NCBI GenBank assembly: GCA_020056125.1
Contig: JAGVIJ010000016.1
Span: 1-14,502, forward strand
DNA from: a bacterium
GTDB taxonomy: Bacteria; Patescibacteriota; Patescibacteriia; 2-12-FULL-60-25
Length of the DNA: 14,502 nucleotides
Direction of reading: 5' to 3'
Shown here: in pieces, positions 7,085 through 13,146 of the stretch
Layout: the number at the start of each line of letters is the position of its first letter
Numbering within the stretch: position 1 is the first letter of the stretch
Made by a program: the position numbers and the translations under genes
The notes under the pieces: model-generated
What the model was told of the DNA's origin: nothing
What the model saw: the letters and a program-made list of their open reading frames with translations, nothing else
The model's database searches: none

Positions 7085-7411
7085 TCAAACCTTGAGATGG
7101 CTCATGACCTTCTCTTTAAATTCTTCCGGGCTGAAAGAACCACTGAACCGCGCAACTTCTTGGCCCTGTTTGAAAATTACAAAGGCCGGAATAGCCAAAA
7201 TATTAAAACGCGCGGCCAGAGCCGAATTTTCATCCGCATTGCATTTGCTCACCTTGAGTTGTTTGGGGTCAACCTCGGCCGCAAAGGTATCAACCATCGG
7301 AGCCATGGAACGGCAAGAACCGCACCACGGCGCCCAAAAATCCACCAACACCGGCACAGCTGATTGGGTCACCTCGCTCTCAAAATTTGTTTCGTTTAAT
7401 TCTAAGGACAT
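7085..7411 (-). CDS. trxA: Thioredoxin with a CGSC active site
   Basis: Small cytoplasmic dithiol-disulfide oxidoreductase, the partner of the adjacent trxB product. It has the buried Asp D24 in VDFWAPWCGSC, active-site cysteines C30 and C33, the cis-proline P75 (AIPAFVIF) and the usual 108-aa length. The active site reads WCGSC instead of the common WCGPC. An additional Cys (C57, in SKCNADEN) replaces a residue that is usually not Cys in this strand. Translation starts at ATG 7411, close behind a candidate promoter; a TAGGA lies 9 bases upstream and could also act as a weak Shine-Dalgarno. Confidence 0.96.
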   Translation of the reverse strand: MSLELNETNFESEVTQSAVPVLVDFWAPWCGSCRSMAPMVDTFAAEVDPKQLKVSKCNADENSALAARFNILAIPAFVIFKQGQEVARFSGSFSPEEFKEKVMSHLKV

Positions 7412-7419
7412 AGGTCTAT

Positions 7420-7448
7420 ATCCTACGATGTTCGAATTAAAAAGACAA
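7420..7448 (-). promoter_or_regulatory. Candidate trxAB promoter, leaderless type
   Basis: On the minus strand, TTGTCT (7443-7448) and TAGGAT (7420-7425) are 17 bases apart, each matching 4 of 6 consensus bases. The ATG begins 8 bases after the -10 box, so the transcript would start at or next to the start codon. Confidence 0.45.
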
Positions 7449-7450
7449 GA

Positions 7451-7506
7451 ACGTTAAAGCATCAAAGCATAAAAACATTAAAGCATTAAAACATTAAAGC
7501 ATTAAA
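7451..7506. repeat. 16-bp AT-rich tandem repeat, left half of array
   Basis: Two perfect copies of ACATTAAAGCATTAAA (7475-7490 and 7491-7506) are preceded by a degenerate copy at 7451-7466 and an 8-base partial unit. The motif AGCATTAAAG is the reverse complement of CTTTAATGCT in the 24-bp array to the right, so the two halves can pair in several registers. There is no coding potential. Confidence 0.85.
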
Positions 7507-7518
7507 ACAGTTGTTCTC

Positions 7519-7590
7519 GTGTTCTAGCGCTTTAATGCTCTAGTGTTCTAGCGCTTTAATGCTCTAGTGTTCTAGCGCTTTAATGCTCTA
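7519..7590. repeat. Three perfect 24-bp tandem repeats, right half of array
   Basis: Units at 7519-7542, 7543-7566 and 7567-7590 are identical, beginning GTGTTCTAGCGC and ending TTTAATGCTCTA; a further GTGT follows. Each unit junction forms a small dyad, CTAGCGC/GCTCTAG around TTTAAT, with one mismatch. The array ends seven bases short of the infB stop on the minus strand. It could form a long imperfect stem with the left-hand repeats around a short centre (AACAGTTGTT) and help end or protect infB transcripts. There are no spacers, so it is not CRISPR. Confidence 0.9.
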
Positions 7591-7597
7591 GTGTGTG

Positions 7598-9610
7598 TTA
7601 TCTGATGGTGGGCATCTTGCGCTCCTTGACTTCTTCTTTATAAATTTCCAGACGATCACCGATTTGAATTTTGGTTTTACCCTTAAACGACAAGCCGCAC
7701 TCCTGGCCTTCAAAAGCGTCCTTCACGGTTTGTTTGCCAATTTGCACGGATTCAACCACACCGATACCAACCGGATCAGCTCCGCGCCAAACGCGGGCTT
7801 TGCTGGCGGACAAAATTTTCCCGTCTCTTACCTTGCCGCCCACAATCATGCGATCGGATTCGGTGCGGAAAATCGCCACCACTTCAAAATTTCCCAGCGG
7901 CGTAACAATCACTTCAGGCGGCACCAGCTTGTTCAGCCGCGCCACAATGTCATCAAATAAATCGTAGATGACTTTATAAATGTGAATCTCCACGCCTTTG
8001 TCGCGAGCAATCTCCGCGGCCTTGGGCGTCACCGCCACGTTGAACCCATAGATCACACGATTCTCCACGCCCTCGGCGCGCAAGATATCTCCCTCGGTGA
8101 TATTGCCCAAACCCTTTTGCACCACTTCCACACCCACATCTTCATGTTGAATTTTTTCCAACATGCCCAAAATCGCTTCGAGCGACCCGAGCACATCACA
8201 GCGCAACACCATGTTCAAAACCTTTTTGGCTTTTTGCCCCGTGTCTTCGACCATGGTTTTAGTGGCGGTCATTTGTTGAGCAACCAGCCGCGAACTCTTC
8301 ACCTTTTTAATGGTTAGTGATTTGGGATTTTCCGGCACCTCTAAAATATCGCCCATGGCCGGCGCAACTTTGAAGCCCAAAATTTTCACGGGCGTGCCGG
8401 GCAGAGCCTCGGCCACTTCTTGCCCATTCCAATCGCGCATGGCGCGCACCCGGCCATAAGCCGCACCTGCGATACCCAGATGATCATTGCGCTTAAGCGT
8501 GCCGGTCTGCACTAAAACCGTGGCCACCGGCCCTTCGCCTTTATCCACGTGCGCCTCAATCACAGTGCCTGCGGCCAAACGATCGGGGTTAGCCATGATT
8601 TTATCCGCGTTAACATCGGCCATCAATAAAATATTCTCGAGCAATTCATCGATGCCCTGCCCGATCTTGGCCGCAATTTTTACCACGGGCACTTGTCCGC
8701 CCCAAGCTTCAGAGGTAACTCCGCATTCCGACAGCTGGGCCAGCACACGATCCGGATCAGCGCCCGGCTTATCCATCTTGTTGATGGCCACTACGAGCGG
8801 CAACTTGGCCGCCTGAATAATTTGCAACGCCTCTTTGGTTTGCGGTTGCACGCCGTCGTCTGCCGCTACCACCAAAATGGCGATGTCAGCCACACGCGCA
8901 CCGCGCGAACGCATAACCGTAAAAGCCTCGTGCCCCGGAGTGTCAATGAAAGTGAGCAAACGATCCTTCTTCACAATTTGATACGCGCCGATATGTTGTG
9001 TGATGCCGCCGGCCTCGCCTCCCATGACATTGGTTTTGCGAATGGCGTCCAAAGTTTTGGTTTTACCATGATCAACATGACCCATAACCACCACCACGGG
9101 CGGACGCGGTTTGCGCACTCCGGATTTGTCCGCCTCAAGAATTTCTTTGACTCGATCAGTCGAGGCTTCAATCCCACTTAATTCAGACTTTTTTTCTTCA
9201 GGCTGCGCTTTGAATCCCAGCTCCTCGGCAATGATGGCCGCGGTCTCAAAATCCAAGCGTTCATTTTGCGCGGCCAAAATACCGGCGCGCATCAGTTGCT
9301 GAATCACGCGCGTAACCGGCAAATTCAGCCGTCCGGCAAAATCGCGCACCGTAATCACTTCGGGCAAACCCACGATTTTTAATTGCGCCGCAACCGCTTC
9401 GGCCGAGGCTCGCTGGCTGGCTGCCGCCGCAAACGAGGCCTGCATTTTTAATTGGCGTTGATACTCGGACCACTTACGCGTAATTTTGTCCGCCATGTTA
9501 TTGTCTATCTTGATGGCGTGATGTCCAATATCAAAACCCAGCTCCGGCAACTTGCCTAACAGCTCATTGGGCGCGACGCGCAATTGACGGGCTAATTCAG
9601 TTACATTCAT
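7598..9610 (-). CDS. infB: Translation initiation factor IF-2
   Basis: GTPase that brings initiator fMet-tRNA to the 30S subunit and promotes subunit joining. The N-terminal IF2_N region (MNVTELARQLRVAPNELL) is followed by a second IF2_N-like segment around residues 84-135. The G domain then shows GHVDHGKT (177-184), DTPGHE (223-228) and NKMD (277-280), and domains II-IV run to the end (SKARVWRGADPVGIG, GDRLEIY). The start at 9610 is chosen because family similarity begins there; the open frame extends 12 codons further but through the promoter. The resulting 670 aa is on the short side, with little of the long linker found in proteobacteria. The usual neighbours nusA and rbfA are not present, and truB is divergent on the other side of hicBA. 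Confidence 0.97.
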   Translation of the reverse strand: MNVTELARQLRVAPNELLGKLPELGFDIGHHAIKIDNNMADKITRKWSEYQRQLKMQASFAAAASQRASAEAVAAQLKIVGLPEVITVRDFAGRLNLPVTRVIQQLMRAGILAAQNERLDFETAAIIAEELGFKAQPEEKKSELSGIEASTDRVKEILEADKSGVRKPRPPVVVVMGHVDHGKTKTLDAIRKTNVMGGEAGGITQHIGAYQIVKKDRLLTFIDTPGHEAFTVMRSRGARVADIAILVVAADDGVQPQTKEALQIIQAAKLPLVVAINKMDKPGADPDRVLAQLSECGVTSEAWGGQVPVVKIAAKIGQGIDELLENILLMADVNADKIMANPDRLAAGTVIEAHVDKGEGPVATVLVQTGTLKRNDHLGIAGAAYGRVRAMRDWNGQEVAEALPGTPVKILGFKVAPAMGDILEVPENPKSLTIKKVKSSRLVAQQMTATKTMVEDTGQKAKKVLNMVLRCDVLGSLEAILGMLEKIQHEDVGVEVVQKGLGNITEGDILRAEGVENRVIYGFNVAVTPKAAEIARDKGVEIHIYKVIYDLFDDIVARLNKLVPPEVIVTPLGNFEVVAIFRTESDRMIVGGKVRDGKILSASKARVWRGADPVGIGVVESVQIGKQTVKDAFEGQECGLSFKGKTKIQIGDRLEIYKEEVKERKMPTIR

Positions 9611-9617
9611 GCGTCGA

Positions 9618-9646
9618 ATACTACATAAAAATTGGCTTTTCGTCAA
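9618..9646 (-). promoter_or_regulatory. infB promoter, leaderless type
   Basis: On the minus strand, TTGACG (9641-9646) and TAGTAT (9618-9623) have a 17-base spacer; each box matches 5 of 6 consensus bases. The infB ATG at 9610 lies 7 bases after the -10 box, so transcription should start at or within a base or two of the start codon. There is no room for a Shine-Dalgarno. Confidence 0.7.
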
Positions 9647-9672
9647 TATATGAAGGCTGAAATTTTAACGCA

Positions 9673-9700
9673 TTGATTTTTCATAGATTTCTGGTATCCT
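9673..9700 (+). promoter_or_regulatory. hicBA promoter with extended -10, leaderless type
   Basis: TTGATT (9673-9678) and TATCCT (9695-9700) have a 16-base spacer, with TG one base upstream of the -10 (TGGTATCCT). The hicB ATG is 9 bases after the -10 box. The stretch TTTCTGGTATC (9688-9698) recurs exactly in the rny promoter (11400-11410). Confidence 0.6.
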
Positions 9701-9709
9701 TACCAATAT

Positions 9710-9919
9710 ATGACCTACAAATTCACTGCAAGTATCGTGAAGGAGGGCAAATGGTACGTCGCGCGGGCGGTGGAATCAGGTGTTGTAAGTCAAGGCCTCA
9801 CCATCTCAGATGCCCAAAAGAATCTTCAGGAGGCTGTCGAATTATTTTTAGAAAATGCGCCGCGGAAACATCCTTCCAAAGAAGCGCCCCTCTTAACAGT
9901 CCTCGAGGCGCAAATTTAA
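9710..9919 (+). CDS. hicB: HicB-family antitoxin
   Basis: Antitoxin of a type II toxin-antitoxin module; it would bind and neutralise the HicA RNase encoded next to it. The partial RNase-H-like HicB fold is recognisable: YKFTASIVKEGKWYVARAVESGVVSQGLT, then SDAQKNLQEAVELFLE. At 69 aa it consists of this domain only; no C-terminal HTH or ribbon-helix-helix DNA-binding domain is present, so autoregulation by HicB alone is doubtful. The stop is 2 bases before the hicA ATG. The order is hicB-hicA, the reverse of the classical hicA-hicB. Confidence 0.88.
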   Translation: MTYKFTASIVKEGKWYVARAVESGVVSQGLTISDAQKNLQEAVELFLENAPRKHPSKEAPLLTVLEAQI

Positions 9920-9921
9920 TT

Positions 9922-10146
9922 ATGTCGGATACTTTTTCCGGCAAACAGGTTATTTTTGCATTACAGAAATGGTTCGATTTTAAAATTGTCGGGCAAAAGG
10001 GCAGCCATGTAAAACTTCACAAACGGACGGATAGTGAAACGATCATCACCATCGTCCCGCTCCACAAAGAACTTGCCCATGGCACGCTCCGTGGCATTTT
10101 ACGGCTTGCAAAAATTGAATATTCAGAATTCCGCAAACGCAGATAA
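9922..10146 (+). CDS. hicA: HicA-family mRNA interferase toxin
   Basis: Predicted translation-independent mRNase toxin with a dsRBD-like fold. The protein is 74 aa, starting MSDTFSGKQVIFALQKW. It carries the catalytic GSHVKL motif (27-32, H29) and the typical C-terminal part IVPLHKELAHGTLRGILRLAKI. Both length and motif order match active HicA proteins, so the toxin appears intact. The open frame extends upstream of this ATG through hicB, but only this part resembles HicA. It starts 2 bases after hicB, consistent with coupled translation; a GAGG lies 13 bases upstream. truB follows after 58 bases on the same strand without an obvious terminator. Confidence 0.9.
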   Translation: MSDTFSGKQVIFALQKWFDFKIVGQKGSHVKLHKRTDSETIITIVPLHKELAHGTLRGILRLAKIEYSEFRKRR

Positions 10147-10204
10147 CACACGAGCCGCCGCGAACAATCCAAAGTTTAGGATCCCTGACGCCGTGCTGTT
10201 GGAT

Positions 10205-10858
10205 ATGGACAAAATCATTTTCATAGATAAGCCCGCGGGCATGACTTCGCATGATGTGGTAGATCGCGTGCGGAGGATTTTTGATACCCGGAGTGTGGGA
10301 CATGCGGGCACGTTAGATCCATTTGCCACCGGACTTTTGATTGTGGGCGTGGGCGACGCGACCAAACGCCTTCAGACGTACGTCGGTTTAGACAAGACAT
10401 ACGAAGCGACCGCGCGCCTCGGCGCCACGAGTACGACATTTGATTTAGAAGGCATCATCACTAAAACCCCGTCCGACGTCCTGCGTCCGGCGTCCGACGA
10501 TATCGAACGAACACTCAATAAATTCCGTGGCGGGTATGAACAAAAAGCGCCCATCTTTTCAGCCAAGAAAGTCCACGGAAAAAAACTCTACGAATTAGCG
10601 CGCCACGGACAAGCTACGGAAGAAATGCGACCGACTAAACGCGTCACCATAGATGAATTAGCTGTGCTGGATTATAACTGGCCTGATTTAAAATTCCGCG
10701 TGCGCTGTTCATCTGGAACATATATCCGCTCGCTCGCCGATGACATGGGGCGCGAGCTGGGTTGCGGTGCGTATCTAATTGAATTGCGCCGCACAACTAT
10801 CGGCCCGCACCGGATAGAAGATGCAACCTCTTTAGAAACATTGTCATTGCGAGCATAG
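10205..10858 (+). CDS. truB: tRNA pseudouridine(55) synthase TruB (short form)
   Basis: Makes pseudouridine 55 in the T-loop of tRNAs. The start MDKIIFIDKPAGMTSHDVV (ATG 10205) is chosen because similarity begins there; the open frame runs upstream through hicA. The catalytic motif GHAGTLDPFATG (32-43) contains the nucleophile D38. Later motifs are YEQKAPIFSAKKVHGKKLYELARHG (broken here at the usual boundaries) and RCSSGTYIRSLADDMG. At 217 aa it lacks the C-terminal PUA domain of the ~300-aa enzymes. The last five residues (LSLRA) and the TAG stop are encoded by a palindromic repeat element, so the original 3' end may have been replaced. It is separated from infB by hicBA, and rbfA is absent. 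Confidence 0.95.
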   Translation: MDKIIFIDKPAGMTSHDVVDRVRRIFDTRSVGHAGTLDPFATGLLIVGVGDATKRLQTYVGLDKTYEATARLGATSTTFDLEGIITKTPSDVLRPASDDIERTLNKFRGGYEQKAPIFSAKKVHGKKLYELARHGQATEEMRPTKRVTIDELAVLDYNWPDLKFRVRCSSGTYIRSLADDMGRELGCGAYLIELRRTTIGPHRIEDATSLETLSLRA

Positions 10859-10921
10859 CGAAGCAATCTCTAGAATAAAAAGATTGCCACGCCCCTAAAG
10901 CTTTCGGGGCTCGCAATGACA
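10842..10921. repeat. Palindromic repeat element at the truB 3' end (MITE/REP-like)
   Basis: It has 13-bp perfect terminal inverted repeats, TGTCATTGCGAGC (10842-10854) and GCTCGCAATGACA (10909-10921). Inside are a second inverted pair GCAATCT (10863-10869)/AGATTGC (10881-10887) and a GCCCC...GGGGC hairpin at 10891-10910. The pattern CATTGCGAGC...GAAGCAATCT resembles a palindromic repeat I remember from many unrelated bacterial genomes; no search was made. It overlaps the last codons of truB and may also act as a transcription terminator or mRNA stabiliser. Confidence 0.85.
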
Positions 10922-10931
10922 GACGCGTAAT

Positions 10932-10954
10932 AATTGACACCGAGTCAATTTTTT
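10932..10954 (+). terminator. AT-rich hairpin with T-tract after truB
   Basis: The stem AATTGAC/GTCAATT (10932-10938, 10944-10950) with a 5-base loop runs into a TTTTTT tract. The stem is weak but the arrangement is that of an intrinsic terminator for the hicBA-truB unit. The same arm contains TTGACA (10934-10939), a perfect -35 box, but no convincing -10 lies 16-18 bases further on. Confidence 0.6.
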
Positions 10955-11004
10955 GTTTCTATGACGGTAACACGCACTTTTTTATCAACCCAAAACACCT
11001 GATT

Positions 11005-11009
11005 GGAGG
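11005..11009 (+). promoter_or_regulatory. Strong Shine-Dalgarno GGAGG
   Basis: GGAGG with a 5-base spacer to ATG 11015. It fixes that ATG as the start over the in-frame TTG at 11003, which overlaps the Shine-Dalgarno itself. It is the only strong ribosome binding site correctly placed before a gene in the window. Confidence 0.85.
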
Positions 11010-11014
11010 CAACC

Positions 11015-11278
11015 ATGCAACCCTGGATCAGCACCATAGCCGTCATTCTGATTGCTATGTGGTACCTAGCGTTTTGTGCCACAATCTCTTACATGGCATC
11101 CCACGCCATGTCCCATCAACTCATTCGTCTCTTCGGCTTTCGTCTGGCGGAACAGGAAGGTAAAAACAAGGGCAGTTTCATCTACCCGCTCCGCTGGTAC
11201 GAAGAGATCGCCTGGCCACTGTGGCTTCCGATCGTGCTCGCCATGCGCATCCTCGGCCGCCCGCGAGTATCCAAATGA
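11015..11278 (+). CDS. Small membrane protein, 87 aa, function unknown
   Basis: I do not recognise the family. Residues 6-28 form a hydrophobic segment (IAVILIAMWYLAFCATISYMA), and residues 66-80 are a second one (AWPLWLPIVLAMRIL). They are joined by a polar, partly basic region with HQLIRLFGFRLAEQEGKNKG, and the tail is basic (GRPRVSK). This suggests a two-pass inner membrane protein or a membrane-anchored small protein. It stands alone between two terminators (10932-10954 and 11320-11363). It has a strong GGAGG Shine-Dalgarno, unlike its neighbours, so recent acquisition or high expression is possible. Its promoter is unclear. Confidence 0.75.
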   Translation: MQPWISTIAVILIAMWYLAFCATISYMASHAMSHQLIRLFGFRLAEQEGKNKGSFIYPLRWYEEIAWPLWLPIVLAMRILGRPRVSK

Positions 11279-11319
11279 AATCCAAACAACTTCTTTGCGC
11301 CAGTCGTCGCTCCTAAAGT

Positions 11320-11363
11320 CCCGCTTCACCCTGCATCTATCGAAGGGCGGCGGGCGTTTTTTT
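11320..11363 (+). terminator. Intrinsic terminator after the 87-aa membrane protein gene
   Basis: Stem CCCGC (11320-11324)/GCGGG (11350-11354) continues after a small internal loop into CCCT/AGGG, followed by CG and seven T residues (11357-11363). It lies about 40 bases after the stop codon and insulates the downstream rny promoter. Confidence 0.8.
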
Positions 11364-11383
11364 ATTAGTATTTTCCACGTCTC

Positions 11384-11412
11384 TCGACAAATTTCATGCT
11401 TTCTGGTATCTT
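11384..11412 (+). promoter_or_regulatory. rny-ymdB promoter with extended -10
   Basis: TCGACA (11384-11389) and TATCTT (11407-11412) have a 17-base spacer, with TG one base upstream of the -10. The stretch TTTCTGGTATC (11400-11410) is identical to the one in the hicBA promoter, and both also carry TTTCAT a few bases earlier. Transcription would begin near 11419, giving a leader of roughly 186 bases. Confidence 0.6.
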
Positions 11413-11604
11413 CTAGGCACAGATCTTTAATATTAATCCGTACCGGACGTGAGACAGACACCGAACGGCATTCAATGGAAAACTGGGGGTTAATTTGAAG
11501 TTTTTTCATCCATCGACTAGAACTGCACGGGAATAGGAAGAGAAAAATTAAAAATATCCCACCCTTTTATTTAAGGGTCGTCTTACGTAACGGGCGCAGA
11601 AGTT
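11413..11604 (+). other. Long untranslated leader of rny
   Basis: There is no ORF of substance between the candidate promoter and the rny ATG. A short hairpin ACCCTT/AAGGGT with loop TTATTT lies at 11561-11578. An SD-like GGAAGAG (11536-11542) is too far from the start codon to serve it. Nothing here matches a riboswitch that I recognise. Such a leader on an RNase gene could be a site of autoregulation, but that is inference. Confidence 0.5.
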
Positions 11605-13146
11605 ATGCTTTATTTCTACGCTGTTATTGGAGTTATCGTCGGAGGTTTAGGCGGCTTTATTTTAGCCAAATACATCACCTCGTCCAAAGGTAAAAAAATC
11701 CAACGCCTGGTGGATGAAGCCGAGGACAAAATTAAAAAGCGCCTGCTGGATGCTGACGCCAAAGAAAAGGAAGTCTTGCTCAAAGCCAAAGACCGCGCCG
11801 TAAAAATTTTGGAAGAGGTCCGCGTTGAGGAAAAACGCACCAACGAAGAATTGAAAAGTGAAAAAGCCAAGCTGGCCGAACGCGAGCAGGCTTTTAGCGC
11901 CAAGTTATTGGAAATTGAAGACGTGCGCCAAGACATTGAAGTTAAATCCGTTAAACTGACTGCGGATCTCCAAGCGGTTGAAACCATGAAGCTTGAAGAG
12001 ACCAAAAAGTTGGAAGAGGTGGCCGGCTTATCGCAGGAAGAAGCCTTGGATCGCATGATCAAACTGATCGAAGAGCATCATGAAGATACTCTGCTTTCGC
12101 GTATCCGCAAATTGGAGGAACAGGAATCTGAAGAGATTGATCGCAAGGCCAAAAATATTTTAGCCGTGGCTATTCAGCGTTTGGCGTCTTCGCATGTGGC
12201 TGAAACCACCACAACCAATGTGGAATTACCCAGCGACGAAATGAAGGGCCGCATCATCGGCCGCGAAGGTCGCAACATCAAGGCTTTGGAACTACTCACG
12301 GGTTGTGAATTGATCGTGGATGACACGCCGGGCATGATCACTGTTTCCGGTTTTTCCCCGATTCGCCGCCATGTGTGCAAGCGCGCGCTGGATAAACTGA
12401 TTTTGGACGGCCGCATCCATCCGGGCAGAATTGAAGAGGCGGTGGAAGAGGCTAAACATGACCTGGCGTTGGATATTAAAAAGGCCGGCGAAGACGCGCT
12501 CTTTCAGCTCGGCATTTCCATGGCCGGGATCGATCCCAAACTGGTGCAAATTTTGGGCCGCTTAAAATATCGCACTTCGCACGGCCAAAACCAATTGATG
12601 CATTCCACTGAAGTGTCCAATTTAGCCGCGCTTATGGCTGAACAATTGGGAGCTGATGTAACGGTGTGTAAAAAAGGCGGATTGTTCCACGACATCGGCA
12701 AGGCCGTGGATCATGATATGCAAGGCGGCCATCCGGAGTTGGGCTATCAAATCATGAAAAAATTCGGTTTCCCCGAAGAGATTTGTTATCAGTCCATGGG
12801 TCATCACGAGGACAAACCTAAAACTTTGGAGGCGGTAATCGTCAAAGCCGCGGATGCCATTTCCGGCGCTCGTCCGGGCGCGCGTAAAGATTCTTTGGAA
12901 CAATACGTGAAGCGCTTGGAAGAGTTAGAGGCTGTGGCCATGTCATTTGAAGGCGTGGAAAAAGTTTATGCCATTCAAGCGGGCCGCGAAATTCGCATCT
13001 TTGTTAATCCTAAACAGATTAATGATTTAACTGCCATTGAATTAGCCAAAGACATCGCAGTGAAAATTGAAAAAGAATTAAAATATCCGGGTGAAATTCG
13101 CGTGACCGTGATTCGCGAAACGCGGGTGATTGAATACGCAAAATAA
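11605..13146 (+). CDS. rny: Ribonuclease Y
   Basis: Membrane-anchored endoribonuclease that initiates mRNA decay. The N-terminal transmembrane anchor (residues 2-24) is followed by a long charged coiled coil (about 28-200) and a KH domain with RIIGREGRNI (GxxG at 219-222). The HD domain comes next, with H333 in LMHSTEV, the HD pair 362-363 in LFHDIGKAVDHD, and GHHEDKP. The 513-aa length is standard. The start ATG 11605 places the anchor exactly at the N-terminus; no Shine-Dalgarno precedes it. Its TAA stop overlaps the ymdB ATG (TAATG), the same gene pair as in Firmicutes, where YmdB and RNase Y are functionally linked. Confidence 0.97.
   Translation: MLYFYAVIGVIVGGLGGFILAKYITSSKGKKIQRLVDEAEDKIKKRLLDADAKEKEVLLKAKDRAVKILEEVRVEEKRTNEELKSEKAKLAEREQAFSAKLLEIEDVRQDIEVKSVKLTADLQAVETMKLEETKKLEEVAGLSQEEALDRMIKLIEEHHEDTLLSRIRKLEEQESEEIDRKAKNILAVAIQRLASSHVAETTTTNVELPSDEMKGRIIGREGRNIKALELLTGCELIVDDTPGMITVSGFSPIRRHVCKRALDKLILDGRIHPGRIEEAVEEAKHDLALDIKKAGEDALFQLGISMAGIDPKLVQILGRLKYRTSHGQNQLMHSTEVSNLAALMAEQLGADVTVCKKGGLFHDIGKAVDHDMQGGHPELGYQIMKKFGFPEEICYQSMGHHEDKPKTLEAVIVKAADAISGARPGARKDSLEQYVKRLEELEAVAMSFEGVEKVYAIQAGREIRIFVNPKQINDLTAIELAKDIAVKIEKELKYPGEIRVTVIRETRVIEYAK

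Noticed and set aside
7451..7590. Repeat array as a CRISPR locus
   Set aside because: The units are contiguous with no unique spacers, and no cas genes are near.
8693..9181. 162-aa open frame on the plus strand opposite infB
   Set aside because: It lies wholly within the coding sequence of IF-2 on the other strand, resembles no family and has the composition of an antisense shadow.
10034..10204. N-terminal extension of TruB by 57 residues
   Set aside because: The extension is hicA sequence read in another frame; TruB similarity starts at MDKIIFIDKP.
11066..11509. 147-aa open frame on the minus strand across the 87-aa gene and its terminator
   Set aside because: It runs through a strong intrinsic terminator and a promoter on the other strand and has no recognisable domain. 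The plus-strand gene with GGAGG is far better supported.
11419..11604. Riboswitch or T-box in the rny leader
   Set aside because: Only one small hairpin is visible, with no terminator/anti-terminator pair and no conserved aptamer or specifier sequence that I can recognise.
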